Shown: positions 35,201 through 46,185 of the stretch, one piece after another | How the letters are laid out: each line of letters begins with the position of its first letter | How positions within the stretch are numbered: position 1 is the first letter of the stretch | Source: Ditylenchus dipsaci | Taxonomy: Eukaryota > Nematoda > Chromadorea > Rhabditida > Anguinidae | Direction: 5' to 3' | Assembly: GCA_004194705.1 (NCBI GenBank) | Contig: SADC01001277.1 | Span: forward strand, 248,001 to 312,000 | DNA: 64,000 nucleotides | Notes under the pieces: generated by a model | Databases searched by the model: none | Told to the model about the DNA's origin: nothing | What the model saw: the letters and a program-made list of their open reading frames with translations, nothing else | Program-made: the position numbers and the translations under genes

Positions 35201-38200
35201 GGTAATTTTGCTCTTTATGATAGCAAAATGAAAGCGCAGAATCTGGGCTACGTACTGGTATAAAAAAGGGTGAACTTATAGGAAAAAGTTAGAAAATATA
35301 ATCAAAAACACCCAGAGGGATATTTCGGCCTTTCGGTTTTTGTGTAATTTGAACGTTTTTTGAATTACAGCTTTTACAAGTTGGTACTATCTTTTTCTAT
35401 AATAGCAAATACGAAAGCCCAGAACTTTGGCTACTCACTAATTTGAAAAAAGTGTCAACTTGTAAGGTAAAATTCAAAAAATTACACAAAAACCATTTAG
35501 CAGGTAGAGGCCGAAATAACCATCTAGGTGTTTTTGATTACATTTTCTAATTTTTTCCTATAAGTTCACGATTTTTTCATACCAATACGCAGCCCAGATT
35601 CTGGGCTTTCATTTTTGCCATCATTAAGAGCAAAGTTACCATCAAATTAGAGCTCAAATTTGAAAAACAGGAATTGACAAGAAAAAAGGCGGCCAATTTT
35701 TAAAAAAGGCGGCCAAATTCTATTTTTTTATTATGAATTTAAAAAAGGCGGCCAAAAAAATTAAAAAGGCGGCCAAATTCTCACTTTTGGTGGTACATTT
35801 CTCATACAGCCATTTCAAATTACTCTCAGGTTAATAAATATTTGAACTACCACTTATTGTGTCGTCTGAAAGTGAAACGAAAAATTTGGACGAAAAATCT
35901 CTAAATAAAGTACTGATAAAAAAACTCGGTTAATTCGGTTTATAAAGTTGAATCTTGATTTGATGAACAACTGAATCAGTTGTATTTAGCCAGTCATTAA
36001 GTAAAATGACGGTGCTTCTTCGGATCGTGCCGGCCTCTGATTTTTCATTTTTTTGAACTTTTCATCATTATTTTGTTAGCAACTGCTGTGTTTTTTGTTT
36101 TTTTTTACCTTGGGTTTGCCGATTATGTTTAAGTGCGCAATCCTAGATGTTTGAAACAATCTTCAAACTCACCGCCATCCCAAAAAAGTTTTTCGTACAT
36201 ATTGTCCAGCTTGAAAGTTTTCAATTGTTCCATTTTATTAGCTCTGCAAAAAATAGTATGGAACGCATATTGCACTTGTATACAATCGGGAGAAACAAAA
36301 ATATAATGCTCAACAGTTGCTAACAAAATAATGACGAAAAGTTAAAAAAATGAAAAATCAGATGTCGGCCACGATCTGGATAAGTACCAAAATGACTATA
36401 ATGAACGTGCGATTGAGTGATTAATGTCAAATTAAAATAACACTTTTTAGATACCTTCTTATCACAGTCGGAGTAGTCTACATCAAATCAGGAGAATCTC
36501 CGCCCAAAGACATTCTTCGTGACTTGGTAGAGATGTGTAGAGGTGTTCAGCACCCTCTCAGAGGCCTTTTCCTCCGCAACTACTTACTAACCACCACTAA
36601 AGAGTATTTCCAATCCATCTCTATTGCCCAGAGAATGAACCTGGTGTCTCTGGACTGACTGTTTCCAGTCAGGAGCAGTCTAGTGGACTGGACAATTCAC
36701 AAGGAGGTGTTAATGAGGCTATTGAGTTCATCATGACCAACTTCTCAGAAATGAACAAGCTGTGGGTCCGCATGCAACACCAGGTTGACCGTTTGCAATT
36801 GGAATGTGATTGTAAAATTGCTTTTCAGGGTCCTAGTAGAGAGCGCGAGAAGAGGGAAAAGAGAGAAGAGAGCTACGTATTTTGGTTGGCACCAATCTGG
36901 TCAGATTATCCCAACTGGAAAGCCTCAATTTGGACATCTACAGAAAAATAGTGTTGCCAGGCATCCTGGAACAATCAGTTTCGTGCAAGGAACCCATTTC
37001 TCAAGAATATTTGATGGAGTGTGTGATACAGGTGCGTCCCATGACCAATAAATTTGTTTCAAAAAATGAATTGCACAGGTTTCGAAATTCGAATCTTAAA
37101 AGTCTTGATGCTGACCAAAATGAGTAGGGTTGATAGACTCGGGATTGCCAATTTAGAATGTCTTTATAAATTTCAGCTCTGACCAAGCATTTTTTTAAAT
37201 TTATGCAAAGGATTATACAATTTAAAAAGTCCAAAAAAACTCGGTTTTGACAATTTGAAATTGCCCAATCCGTTGCATAACCTTTATTCACAAACACAGG
37301 CACTCTATATTCTGAATTATAGCTGACATATTCAGCAAAAACAACTTTGCATGGTCAGCGCTTAAATCTAAAAAAACACTCAAAATCGCAATTTGACGTC
37401 TGGCAACCCTAAAAATGGGTCATTCGGCAAAATACATGAATCAAGATTAGTACATGATTTTCAGGTATTTCCAGACAGTTTCCACTTGAGCACCCTTCAC
37501 GAGTTTTTGTGGTTAGTTAATTGTCCGAACAATTGTAATAAAAATTTTGCGAAATATGAAATTTTCAGTGCTTGTGCTGAATTGCATGAAGAAGTGCACA
37601 TTAAGAACATACTGGCTACTCTAATTGACCATTTGGCACTGTATGCTGTAGCTGAGGATAGTCCTGGCATTCCAGCAGAAATCCAGTTGTTTGAAATATT
37701 TTCCAACATGCAGAGCAAGTGATTGTCTCCAGGACTGAAGTTATGCCCACAGAGGATGTAATTTCTATACAGGTTAGTAGGGTTGCTCGAAATAAGAAAG
37801 TTTTCGAATCTTTCTAGTAAAAAATTCGAAATTATAGATCGCGCTGCTAAATCTGGCACTGAATTGCTATTCGGACAAAACTGAATTCGCCAACACAGTG
37901 TTTGCCACCACTTCAACTCTTTTCAAAAAGCTGAAAATTACCAAGTAAGTTGACCAGAAGTGAAATCGACTATAAGACTATATATATTTATTTAGTGTCG
38001 CTTTCAACAGTGTTATCGGCAGAGAGCTGGTCAAACTTCTCAAAATTCCAATGGAGCACTACAAAAATGTGATCACTCTGCTGCGCTTGGACAGCTTTGG
38101 AGAAGTGCTGGCTGCTTTCGACCACAAGGGAAGGAATCACATAGCTGCTGCTCTTATCAACAATATGATCACGCATGAAACTGTGGTAGAACAGGAGGAG

Positions 38201-41200
38201 AACATAGACAAGGTTTGTCGTTGTAACGGAGAGGAGAAAATTGCGCACCAAATTTTTTCTTTTAGTCAAAGAGGCAAAAAATTAAATAATTTTTTAAAAA
38301 GTGATAACACCATTAGATAGCGCTGCCATTCTAATTTCTTTGCAAGTTTCATTTTTTAAAACATGTTTTCAAAATGGGTGCCATGGCATTTCGTCCAAAA
38401 TTCAGTTCGTCCAAAGTCAATTCGTCCAAAGACAATTCGTCCAAAATTCAGTTCGTCCAAAAGTCAATTCGTCCAAAATGCATTTCGTCCAAAATGCAAT
38501 TCGTCCAAAATGCAATTCGTCCAAAATGCAGTTCGTCCAAATGCAGTTCGTCCAAAATTCAATTCGTCCAAATTTTAATTTCAAGCTAAAATTTTCGCGA
38601 GAGAACCATTTCAACGATGACAGCATAACTTCAACCGCTCAGAAACCTGTGCCAGAGTGGCCCATAGCCAAAATAAATCTGGTTTCGGGGGTTTACTAAA
38701 TGGGGACAGTCGTTTTTTGCGAAAAAAAAGATATAGCGAAACAGAATCGCAATGAGATCGGGTGAATCGCTCAGAATACTACCGAATATCCGAAGCTATC
38801 CTAAAATCACTGCTTAGGACGGTTTGCAGTAGTTTGCAATGTTCGGTGGTCAGATTCTGAGTGATTCATCCCGTCACAGTGCGATTTTGATTAGCTCGAT
38901 CGTTTTTTCGCAAAAAATTGTCCACCCTTCAGTAAACCCCCAAAAACCGTTTTCATTGGTTTTTCATCTCTATGACATGGGATTTTGGACTCGAGGTAAA
39001 TAGATCTTAGGTGAATTGTCTCTCAATAGGTTACAGGTCCGCAGTGAAGTCCGCAGTGAGGACTGTGGACTGAACCAACTAAACTAAAACCGCTAGAACT
39101 AAAATCGCTTCAAATCACTCCAATGAAACTCAAATCACCCCGAACCAACCAAAATCATTTAAATGACCCCAACTACACCCTAAACAAGTCAGTTAGAATA
39201 GTTAAACTTTTTTGTGGTGATTTGAACGGGATCAAGATATTTGGGGTGGTTTGGGCTCGTTTTGGCTAATACAAAATATCCCTCTCCTTCCTTTGTCGCA
39301 TATTATTTGTCGGGAAATCATGCATCACACCCAGCTAATTTGACAGAATGTCATTTACAGTTAAAAGCACAAAAACCAAACAACGAAATTTATTGCCAAA
39401 TAACGAGAAACAGACAATTTAATATCACCGAGATACTAGACACTAGCCTGCACAGGCGGCTCATAGGCATCTGGACAATAGGTGATCTCGCCATTTCCGG
39501 AAGTGATGGCACCAGCAGTCTCGCCATGCATTTCCATCAGCTTGCCCATTTCGAACTTCGGCTTCTTGATGGTCTTAACCTTGCGAATATAGACGTCTTG
39601 GAGAGGATAGATTCGGAAACACGACTTCTTAATGTCTTTGCCAATGGAATCTGGAATCAGTTTGTTGCACATCACTCTAAGCAATCTAAAATGTCAAATC
39701 AGTCTTATGACGACAAAAGAAATGAAAAAGACCTCTTTCTGCATGATTTCGACCATTTTGGCACGATGACTTAGCATAGCTGAAACAAAGGTAATACCTT
39801 CGGAAATAACTTGAGCAATACTAACCTGGTCTTCTTCACTTGCTGATCAGATGATAGCTTGAGGCTTACTCATAGATGCGCCTCTTCAGGAAGTCACTGG
39901 CGACCTCTGAACCAATCAATTAAAAGGTGAAATGGAAATGTAATTTACTTGTTCCCTGAGACTTGTTGACGAATGTCAATCGTCCCAATGGTACGGTTCG
40001 CGAACGTAGCCGCAGCGTTGACATCGTACCACTCCCTAAAGAAAGCAAGAAACATAAATAAGAAAACCTTCCTGCCGCATAAAAGCTTACTTTCGGGTGA
40101 ACGGATCGACCGCCTTCTTCTTACATCCCTTCTTGCTCATCTTCTTATTTTTGCCGATAGCCATGCTTGCTTTCAACTGCTAAAAACCAATTTATTTACC
40201 AATAGAAACTATGAATCGAAAATATGAAAGCATAAATGACAACAATAATCGGATTAATGTCTCAATCAAATCTTGATCAAAAGGGTGTTGAGGTCGTAGT
40301 CCAAAAGACGTGGTACTTGGGTGACTTAAGGAGAAACAGGTGATATTATTTGGCAGTGCCTACATATCGGTACGCAGGTGGATATGGATCAATAGAGATT
40401 CTGCCAAACTTCATTATGATGTTCGAATTTGGACGAATTGCATTTTGGACGAAATGCATTTTGGACGAAATGCATTTTGGACGAATTGGCTTTTGGACGA
40501 ATTGAATTTTGGACGAATTGTCTTTGGACGAATTGAATTTTGGACGAACTATATTTTGGACGAACTGACTTTGGACGAACTGAATTTTGGACGAAATGCC
40601 ATGGCACCTTCAAAATGTGGCACGAAAAACTAAAACTATGAAACAAATCAGGAAATAATTACTTTTTTCTAACGTGTTTCATACTTTTAGTTTTTCGTGC
40701 CACATTTTGAGAACATGTTTTAAAAAATGATTCTTTTTTAGAACTAGAATGGCAGAGCTATCTAATGGTGTTAAAACTTTTTGAAAAATTGTTCAAATTT
40801 TTGCGTCTTTGAATAAAAGAAAAAAAGCGTAATTTTCCGGCACGCAATTTCCGCCCCCCGCGCCACGCGCAACTTGTTGCGTTTATAGCTCTGAGTTGAG
40901 AGTTTGTGGAATTTGCATCAATAAAGTTAACTTTTTTAGATTTTCGCCCTGATCAGCTCACTGTTGGTGGATGAGCCAGATCAGCCAAAAGATATGCTGG
41001 ATGCAGGAAATTTGGAGGACTTCGAAGAGGATCAGAACCTTGTGGCCAAGCTTGTACATCTCATCTACAATGAAGACCTGGAGCAGCATTTCAAGGTTGT
41101 GTTTTCCGAGTAGTAATGAGTCAAAGTAGTGAATTCAAAATGATTGTTTAGCTTCTGAACCAGATACGCAAGGTTTTCGGACAGGGTGGAGCAGCTCGAC

Positions 41201-44200
41201 TGAAACACACTTTACCAGCCACAATCTTCGCTACATTCAAGCTTTTGCTGAGATATGATGAGAACAGAGATACAATTGTAAGTCTATCTTCCAACTAAAG
41301 CATTGATTTCTTTACATATCGATGGTCGCCGAATAGTCTTTAGGGCTCACCAATCCCGTATTAGTGAAATAATTGACAAGATTATCAAACAAATTTCCAA
41401 TAAGTTTTATTTGTGAAGCTATTTTTCGGTTTGATTCAAAAATTACTGGAAAGTGTAATATTTGGGCTTCAAGATGATACTAAACACGACCATATGATGT
41501 GGTTAATAGTGCTATGCTGTGAGGGAGGGGAGGGGGAGCGTACTATCTAAATATTTTGCTCAGTACCCCAATATTGTGTGTATTAAAAAATTCTGCTAAT
41601 AAGATTTGCCTTTTAGGAAGACTTTGACAGTCGATTGGGCAAAACCTTCCAGTTCTGCATGAACACTATCAATGCGCTCAAAATGCAAGCTGAGATGCCT
41701 GAAGTTGCGCTCAGATTTCATCTGCAGAGTGCTCTGGTATCCGATAAAATAACTTTCGACAAGTCCACTTCAGTCACTTATGAATTTGTCTCTAAAGTAA
41801 GTTGTAGGACACTTCGAGAATACATACCAGTCCAAAACAACAATTTATTCTAGGCGTTTGCCATCTACGAGGAAGACATCAGTGAGAGCAGGGAGCAAGT
41901 GCAATCCCTTACTCTCCTCCTAGCCACAGTTCAGCAAATACACCAGCTGCCAGAGGAAAGTCATGAACCACTGAGAAATCAGTGTGCACTTTATGCCAGC
42001 AAGCTGATTAAAAGACCAGACCAAGCAAGGATGGTCTGTTTGGTGGCCAGACTTTTCTGGTTCTCTAAGGTAGAATTGTTAGATAAACTTTCTGACGGAT
42101 TTTTCGCTAAACTATTATTTTCAGGTAGCAAACACAGAAGAATATGTGAAGGATGGTCAACGGGTGGTAGAATGCCTGAAGAAGTCAATCAAAATAGCCT
42201 CCCAATGCATGGAAGATTTGGTGCAGATCACACTGTATGTGCACATTCTCAGCACCTACGTTCACTTTTATGAGGCGGGATGTGATAAGGTAGGCAACAG
42301 TTTGATGCATTTGAAAAAACTGCACACATGATGAATTAGACATGTTGTAAAAAAATTTTAGTCAAAAGCTTTTAAAGCAGGGATCGCAAGTGTACTTAAT
42401 TTCTAAGAAATGTACTTAATTTCAGACAGCGAATCTTAAAAATAAATTGATCTTAATTTGTCTTAATTTAAAGAATTTTTCTTAATTTCAAAATATATTT
42501 TTCTTGTCTTGAGATTAAAATATTGCGCAGTGTACTTTTTCATTTTTCACAAACTTCGTGTTATATTGTGTAGTTTTTATGCTGTATTTTAAAAAACAAT
42601 GCTATTATTTTTTAGTCGATGGCTCCAGCGAAGCGCAAACAACTTTTCAAATCGGACTATGAGAAGATCAAAGGAATCAAGAAAAGCAAGAAAGGAGACG
42701 ACTACGCCTATTGCTGGATATGTGGAAGCGAAATCAGCCTTGGATCAATTGGAAAAACCGCAATCGAAGTCCATCAGAAGTCGCAAAAGCACGTCGACGC
42801 TGCAAGGTCCGCTTCAGTTTCTCAATCACTCTCAACATTTCTTCCAAGTCAATCGGCGCCGACAGCAATCGACGACAAAACAGCAGCTGCAGAAGGAGCG
42901 TGGGCCTTTCACATTGCGCGTCATCATCAGTCATTCCAATCTGCAGATTGTGTTTCTTCAGGTAGTTTTAGTCTCTTTCGTATCTTGTGTTTTGAATGTT
43001 GTTTATTTTTCAGATGGTCTATTCCGGACGATGTTTTCTGATTCCGACGTTGCCAAGAAGTTCTCCTGTGCTCAAAAGAAACAGCAAAGATCGTGACCGG
43101 TAAATTTTTATTGGTTCGGCTGAGCTTATAGAATCTTTTTTAGGTGTATTGGCTCCGCTTTCTGTCAAAATCCTGCTGAAGAATCTTGGAATCTAGCCAT
43201 TCTCCATTTCAATTGATGCGTCAAATCACAGCGAAGTCAAGTTATTTCCCTTGGTTGTCAGGTATTTTTTATTAGTTGTCTTTTCAAATATCTTGATTCA
43301 TTACATTTGTTTTAGATTTTTTACCGCTACAAATGGTGTGGAAGTTCGCCTACTCGACATGAAATCGCTGCCGGGAGAAAGTTCAGAATTGGTCGTCAAC
43401 TTCATCTGTTCACTTTTGGAAGAACATGGGCTCGACTTCAAGAATCTTACATCTTTCTGCGCCGACAATGCTCCAGTAAATTTTGGTGGTCCAACTCTTC
43501 GTGGGGAAAACAATGTGTTCAGCCGTCTTCAAGGCCGTTCGAAAAATCTGGTGCCAGTTAAATGTCCAGCTCACGTCATACACAATTCAGCGCAAAAGGC
43601 AGCAGAGCGTCTTCCAATTGACATAGAAGCCACCGTTTTCAAGTTGGGGAGCTACTTCAAAGGTTCAACACTTCGTCACAAAAATTTAAAAGAATTTTGC
43701 GATTTCGTCGAGGTATATTCTTTCTCTGATCTTTAATTGTTTCATGTTTACACTTACAATGTTTAGGTGAACTATGCAACCCTACCGACGCACACGCCAA
43801 CACGATGGACAACGCTTTCAAAAGTTTTGGACAGAATGCTACAATTGTGGGACGCCTTCAAAGAACTCTTTGCTTCCATCGACAAACCGCCAAGATTGCT
43901 GGACGATTTTTTCAAATCTGATGAATCACGGATCATTGTGCAATTCCTTCAAAGCGCCCTTCTTGTATTCCAAACACCTCTTCTTCTTCTCCAGGTACAT
44001 TTTATTTATTGTAATTAGTTATTGCAGTTGTTTTTTTAGCGATCCAAAGCACTTCTTCCGGAATTGGTGGACATTGTCAGCACTTTCAAAACTCAAATTA
44101 TGAATCGCAAAGTGTCATCTTTCTATGGAGCCGCTACATCAACTCTACTGGCACGCATATTAGATGAATCTCGAATCGATCTCTTGAAATCATCGTTTGA

Positions 44201-45239
44201 GGTTTCTTTTAGTTTTTAAGTCAATCATTTTCCAACACAAATATTTATTGTTTAGGAGTTCTATTCAACTGTGCTCGAGTACGTTGAGAAGTGGTTTCGT
44301 ATGGAATATCTGCCGTCAAACATCTCTTGGATCATGCTTTGTCTGCGGCAAGTCGACTACAATGAAGTACAAGCTTTGGCAGCACAAATATTGCCTGAAA
44401 TTGCAGAAGAAGACGCTCTTTTCGATGAAGTCTCGGCTCTGAATGTCCTTCTTCAAAAAATCCCTGCAGAAACTTTTGATTCGATTGACGCTGAACGGAA
44501 ATGGATGATGATATTCAAGGACAACGATTCTCTGCCTCTCGTCTACCAATTGGTCAGTTCCATTCTCTCGATTCCTGTATCAAATGCTTTCATTGAACGG
44601 ATCTTCTCTCTTTGTGGTGTGCAATGGACAAAAGAAAGAAATTTGCTTGATGTTCAAACAGTGAAGAGCCTAGTCCAAACAAAAGTCAACTTTGATCTCA
44701 ATTGTCCGGAAATGTATAACTTTCTTTTGAAGAATAATATTTTGTTGAAAGAAATCAGGGGTTGGGAAAAATACTTTTAATTGTCTTCTCACTACTGTTT
44801 TTGTTTGTTCACTGAAAATTCAATAAAGTTTTATTGTACCGTGGCTTTAAATGTTGTCTTAATTTTGTAGCCGAAATCTTAATTTTGAAGATTTTTGTCT
44901 TAATTTGGGACGCTTCGACTTGCGATCCCTGTTTTAAAGGCTACAACAAAACTCTTTTTTATTTCTCACAATCAAATTCATTTATCCAATTTAGATAACT
45001 CCTGAGACAGTCAACCAAATGATCGATAAGATCCGGGATTTGTTGCTTCAGTTGGACCCATCTCCTGAGGCTGAACAATTGAATGAAATCTTTACCGTAA
45101 TTTTTTTAACGATAAACACTTTTGAAACACTACAACGAAATATATTTAGGCCCTGATCACTAGACTTCGCAGTCACCAACAAAACCACCTGCTGATTGTG
45201 AACTGCCTTTTGCCGGCTTCATTCTCTAACTTCAACTAA
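32215..45239 (+). CDS. VPS35: VPS35, retromer core subunit
   Basis: Retromer scaffold that binds VPS26 and VPS29 and sorts cargo from endosomes. Sixteen exons: 32215-32296, 33785-33919, 33967-34129, 36451-36783, 36829-37031, 37465-37511, 37569-37772, 37838-37944, 37996-38212, 40940-41095, 41152-41277, 41617-41796, 41854-42069, 42125-42289, 44995-45096, 45150-45239. The start may instead be ATG 32254 ([16 protein letters not shown]), closer to known proteins. Family blocks are clear: the N-terminal [18 protein letters not shown] and [19 protein letters not shown] (VPS26-binding region), then [10 protein letters not shown] and [13 protein letters not shown]. The C-terminal solenoid for VPS29 contains NHEPLR-type [19 protein letters not shown] and [18 protein letters not shown]. 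Three -1 frameshifts are needed in the first half (36628-36634, 36866-36872, 37711-37716), each CAG/GAG followed by AG where GGAG is expected. The second half is intact. The introns host palindromes, an RPS3A-bearing Mutator-like element and a hAT element. Confidence 0.95.
32815..33010. repeat. Palindrome in VPS35 intron 1
   Basis: CCTGATGGGTTTCAGAC and TAAAAGCTATGAAGAGGCAT on the left are mirrored by ATTCAACAACCCATCAGG and AAAAGGCTTTTATTTTTTAT on the right. The TTAGGTTTCACAATCAAG / TGTTTACGAAACCCAA segments extend the stem. Confidence 0.55.
35013..35826. mobile_element. Foldback element with GGCGGCC-rich ends in VPS35 intron 3
   Basis: An almost perfect palindrome of about 800 bp. Arms contain repeated TTGGCCGCCTTTTT blocks, CAATTCCTGTTTTTCAAATT and AGAATCTGGGCT. 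The mirror runs 35545-35826 (AGCCCAGATTCTGGGCTTTC, AAAAAGGCGGCCAA). Confidence 0.85.
35998..36400. mobile_element. Second foldback element in VPS35 intron 3
   Basis: TGCCGGCCTCTGATTTTTCA, then GAACTTTTCATCATTATTTT and TTAGCAACTG on the left, are mirrored by CAGTTGCTAACAAAATAATG and TGAAAAATCAGATGTCGGCC on the right. It lies directly beside the 35013-35826 foldback. Confidence 0.75.
38390..38577. repeat. TTCGTCCAAAA tandem array (left arm)
   Basis: About 12 copies of a 14-17-bp unit beginning TTCGTCCAAA with variable tails (ATTCAG, GTCAA, ATGCAA). It is mirrored by 40430-40603. There are no spacers of CRISPR type; the unit is continuous and eukaryotic. Confidence 0.9.
38688..38945. repeat. 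Small palindromic MITE inside the Mutator-like element
   Basis: GGGGGTTTACTAAATGGGGA and GATCGGGTGAATCGCTCAGA on the left are mirrored by TCTGAGTGATTCATCCCGTC and CTTCAGTAAACCCCC on the right. It is an independent nested insertion or a duplicated internal segment. Confidence 0.7.
39436..40164 (-). pseudogene. RPS3A: Captured, internally deleted RPS3A (40S ribosomal protein S3a) copy
   Basis: Exon 1 (40091-40164) encodes [20 protein letters not shown] then PFTRK. Exon 2 (39949-40035) encodes [17 protein letters not shown] and on. A short piece near 39865-39905 encodes [12 protein letters not shown]. After a gap come QVKKT, SYAK and, in another frame, [10 protein letters not shown] (39720-39860). 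The last part (39436-39684) encodes [47 protein letters not shown] and the terminal YEPPVQASV. The middle of the family (roughly 90 residues from the V-S-L-A-D-L block to the region before the conserved KKTSYA) is absent, so the copy cannot make a working protein. Introns are retained, so it was copied from DNA, not from mRNA. It is antisense inside VPS35 intron 9 and inside a Mutator-like element. Confidence 0.85.
40430..40603. repeat. TTTTGGACGAA tandem array (right arm)
   Basis: Inverted counterpart of 38390-38577, with about 10 units ATTTTGGACGAAATGC or variants. It completes the foldback structure of the element. Confidence 0.9.
42378..44931 (+). mobile_element. hAT transposon, nearly intact, in VPS35 intron 14
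   Basis: Terminal inverted repeats CAGGGATCGCAAG / CTTGCGATCCCTG, with the perfect 8-bp target duplication TTTTAAAG at 42370-42377 and 44932-44939. Both features are diagnostic for the hAT superfamily. It is 2554 bp long and carries one intron-containing transposase gene on the same strand as VPS35. AT-rich non-coding ends contain repeated CTTAATTT motifs on both sides. Confidence 0.95.
42619..44780 (+). pseudogene. hAT transposase, split by one frameshift and one stop
   Basis: Cut-and-paste transposase in at least seven exons: 42619-42961, 43014-43100, then pieces starting near 43144, 43316, 43768, about 44040 and 44256-44780. A BED-type zinc finger lies at residues about 30-60 (CWICG ... 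HQKSQKH). Family blocks follow: [27 protein letters not shown], the aspartate-bearing [33 protein letters not shown], and the hAT dimerisation tail [17 protein letters not shown] -1 shift lies at 43065-43078 and a TAG interrupts the frame near 43192. All other splice junctions are GT-AG and in phase. Few lesions suggest recent activity; it could also be intact apart from sequence error. Confidence 0.85.
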
Positions 45240-45449
45240 GAAAAAGATTAAACGGACGCAATATTTGTAATAACTATTCGTGTGCTAGAAAATTCCTATA
45301 CCAAATTGTTCAAAAAAGGAATTCAAATGAAATATGCAGTAATAAGAAATATATTTTGCAGAAAATGGTGCTGAAACTCAAAAGCTATCAAAATTCTAAC
45401 AAATTTAACTTAATTTAACTAGATTCTAGGACTTGCTCGATCGTTCTTT

Positions 45450-45870
45450 TGACACTAGGGCCAGAATTATTTTCAAAGTTTTTTTAATGGCTCTATCACA
45501 ATTGTAAGTGTTAATGTAAGGTCTCTTCATAATACCAAAACATTTACATTTACATTTACACTTACGCCTTCACAATACGAATGTAAATGTAAATGAAAAT
45601 TTTTGACTTACCCTTATTTCCAAAAGTCAGTTTTTTAACCCAACTACCAATTTTTTAAGTTTTTATAACTAGAATGGAACTCCTCAGCATCAATAAAGCA
45701 CTTTCATTATTCTCTGAAAATACTTGAATTCAATTTTCATTTACATTTACATTCGTATTGTGAAGGGGTAAGTGTAAGTGCAAATGCAAGGAGTGTTCAC
45801 AATACCAAAACATTTATATTTACATTTACACTTACACTTATAATTGCGATAAGGCCATAAAGGAATTCGA
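45450..45870. mobile_element. Foldback MITE with ACATTTACATTTACACTTAC arrays
   Basis: Arms contain short tandem CATTTA/ACTTAC units, with a central mirrored block: TTCACAATACGAATGTAAAT and ATTTACATTCGTATTGTGAA. GGCTCTATCACAATTG on the left pairs with TAATTGCGATAAGGCC on the right. Confidence 0.7.
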
Positions 45871-45899
45871 TGTGAATTGTGCCAAAAACAATGCTTTGA

Positions 45900-46185
45900 G
45901 ACTTCTTTCTGCAAAAATTAAGAAATTTCGACCCTAGTAGCGAATACTCCACCCCCCCCCCCCACGATTTTCACCTTTTTTACTTAAGTAAAAAGTACCC
46001 GAATTTATGTCCCAGACCCCGGAAAATATGCGTAAACTCTTAATTAGTCACAACTTTCGTACGCTGGCCTACCCCCAAGCCTAAGGCTAAGCCTAAACTT
46101 GTTGTTTGCAAGGGTAGTTACAGCAATTTTATAAGGTCGGATTCTTGGGAGGGGTGGGGGTATTCGCTACTAGTGCCGAAATTTC
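45900..46185. mobile_element. Foldback repeat with telomere-like centre
   Basis: CTAGTAGCGAATACTCCACC on the left is mirrored by GGGGTATTCGCTACTAGTGC on the right. The centre holds AAGCCTAAGGCTAAGCCTAA, close to the nematode telomere unit TTAGGC. The right half matches the repeat at 9165-9330. Confidence 0.7.

Larger units (their letters stand above)
38377..40608. mobile_element. Mutator-like element carrying an RPS3A fragment
   Basis: Ends GGTGCCATGGCATTTCGTCC and inverted complement GGACGAAATGCCATGGCACC, flanked by the 9-bp direct repeat TTCAAAATG (38368-38376 and 40609-40617). Nine-base duplications are the hallmark of Mutator/MULE insertion. Each end continues into a tandem array of a 15-16-bp unit (TTCGTCCAAAATGCAA type): left 38390-38577, right 40430-40603 in inverse orientation. 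The interior (about 1.8 kb) has a small palindrome (38688-38945) and an antisense ribosomal protein S3a gene copy, but no transposase. The layout is that of a gene-capturing non-autonomous element. Confidence 0.8.
38231..40856. mobile_element. Outer MITE of VPS35 intron 9, split by a Mutator-like element
   Basis: The left arm 38231-38367 (AGAAAATTGCGCACC, AACACCATTAGATAGC and GCTGCCATTCTA) is mirrored by the right arm 40618-40856 (GAATGGCAGAGCTATCTAAT, CACGCAATTTCC). The right arm holds an extra hairpin (GTGGCACGAAAAACTAAAAC and its mirror). A solo relative lies at 29585-29830. Confidence 0.7.

Noticed and set aside
36609..36639. A 28-nt mini-intron explaining the first VPS35 frameshift
   Set aside because: Removing GTATTT...CCCAG leaves an immediate stop (GAA TGA), and the length does not restore phase; a single missing G does.
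38390..38577. Regularly spaced repeats resembling a CRISPR array
   Set aside because: Units of 14-17 bp are contiguous, without unique spacers, mirrored at 40430-40603 and embedded in a eukaryotic intron; they are arms of a transposon.
39241..39774. 177-codon plus-strand frame as a separate gene
   Set aside because: It is the antisense shadow of the last part of the RPS3A copy.
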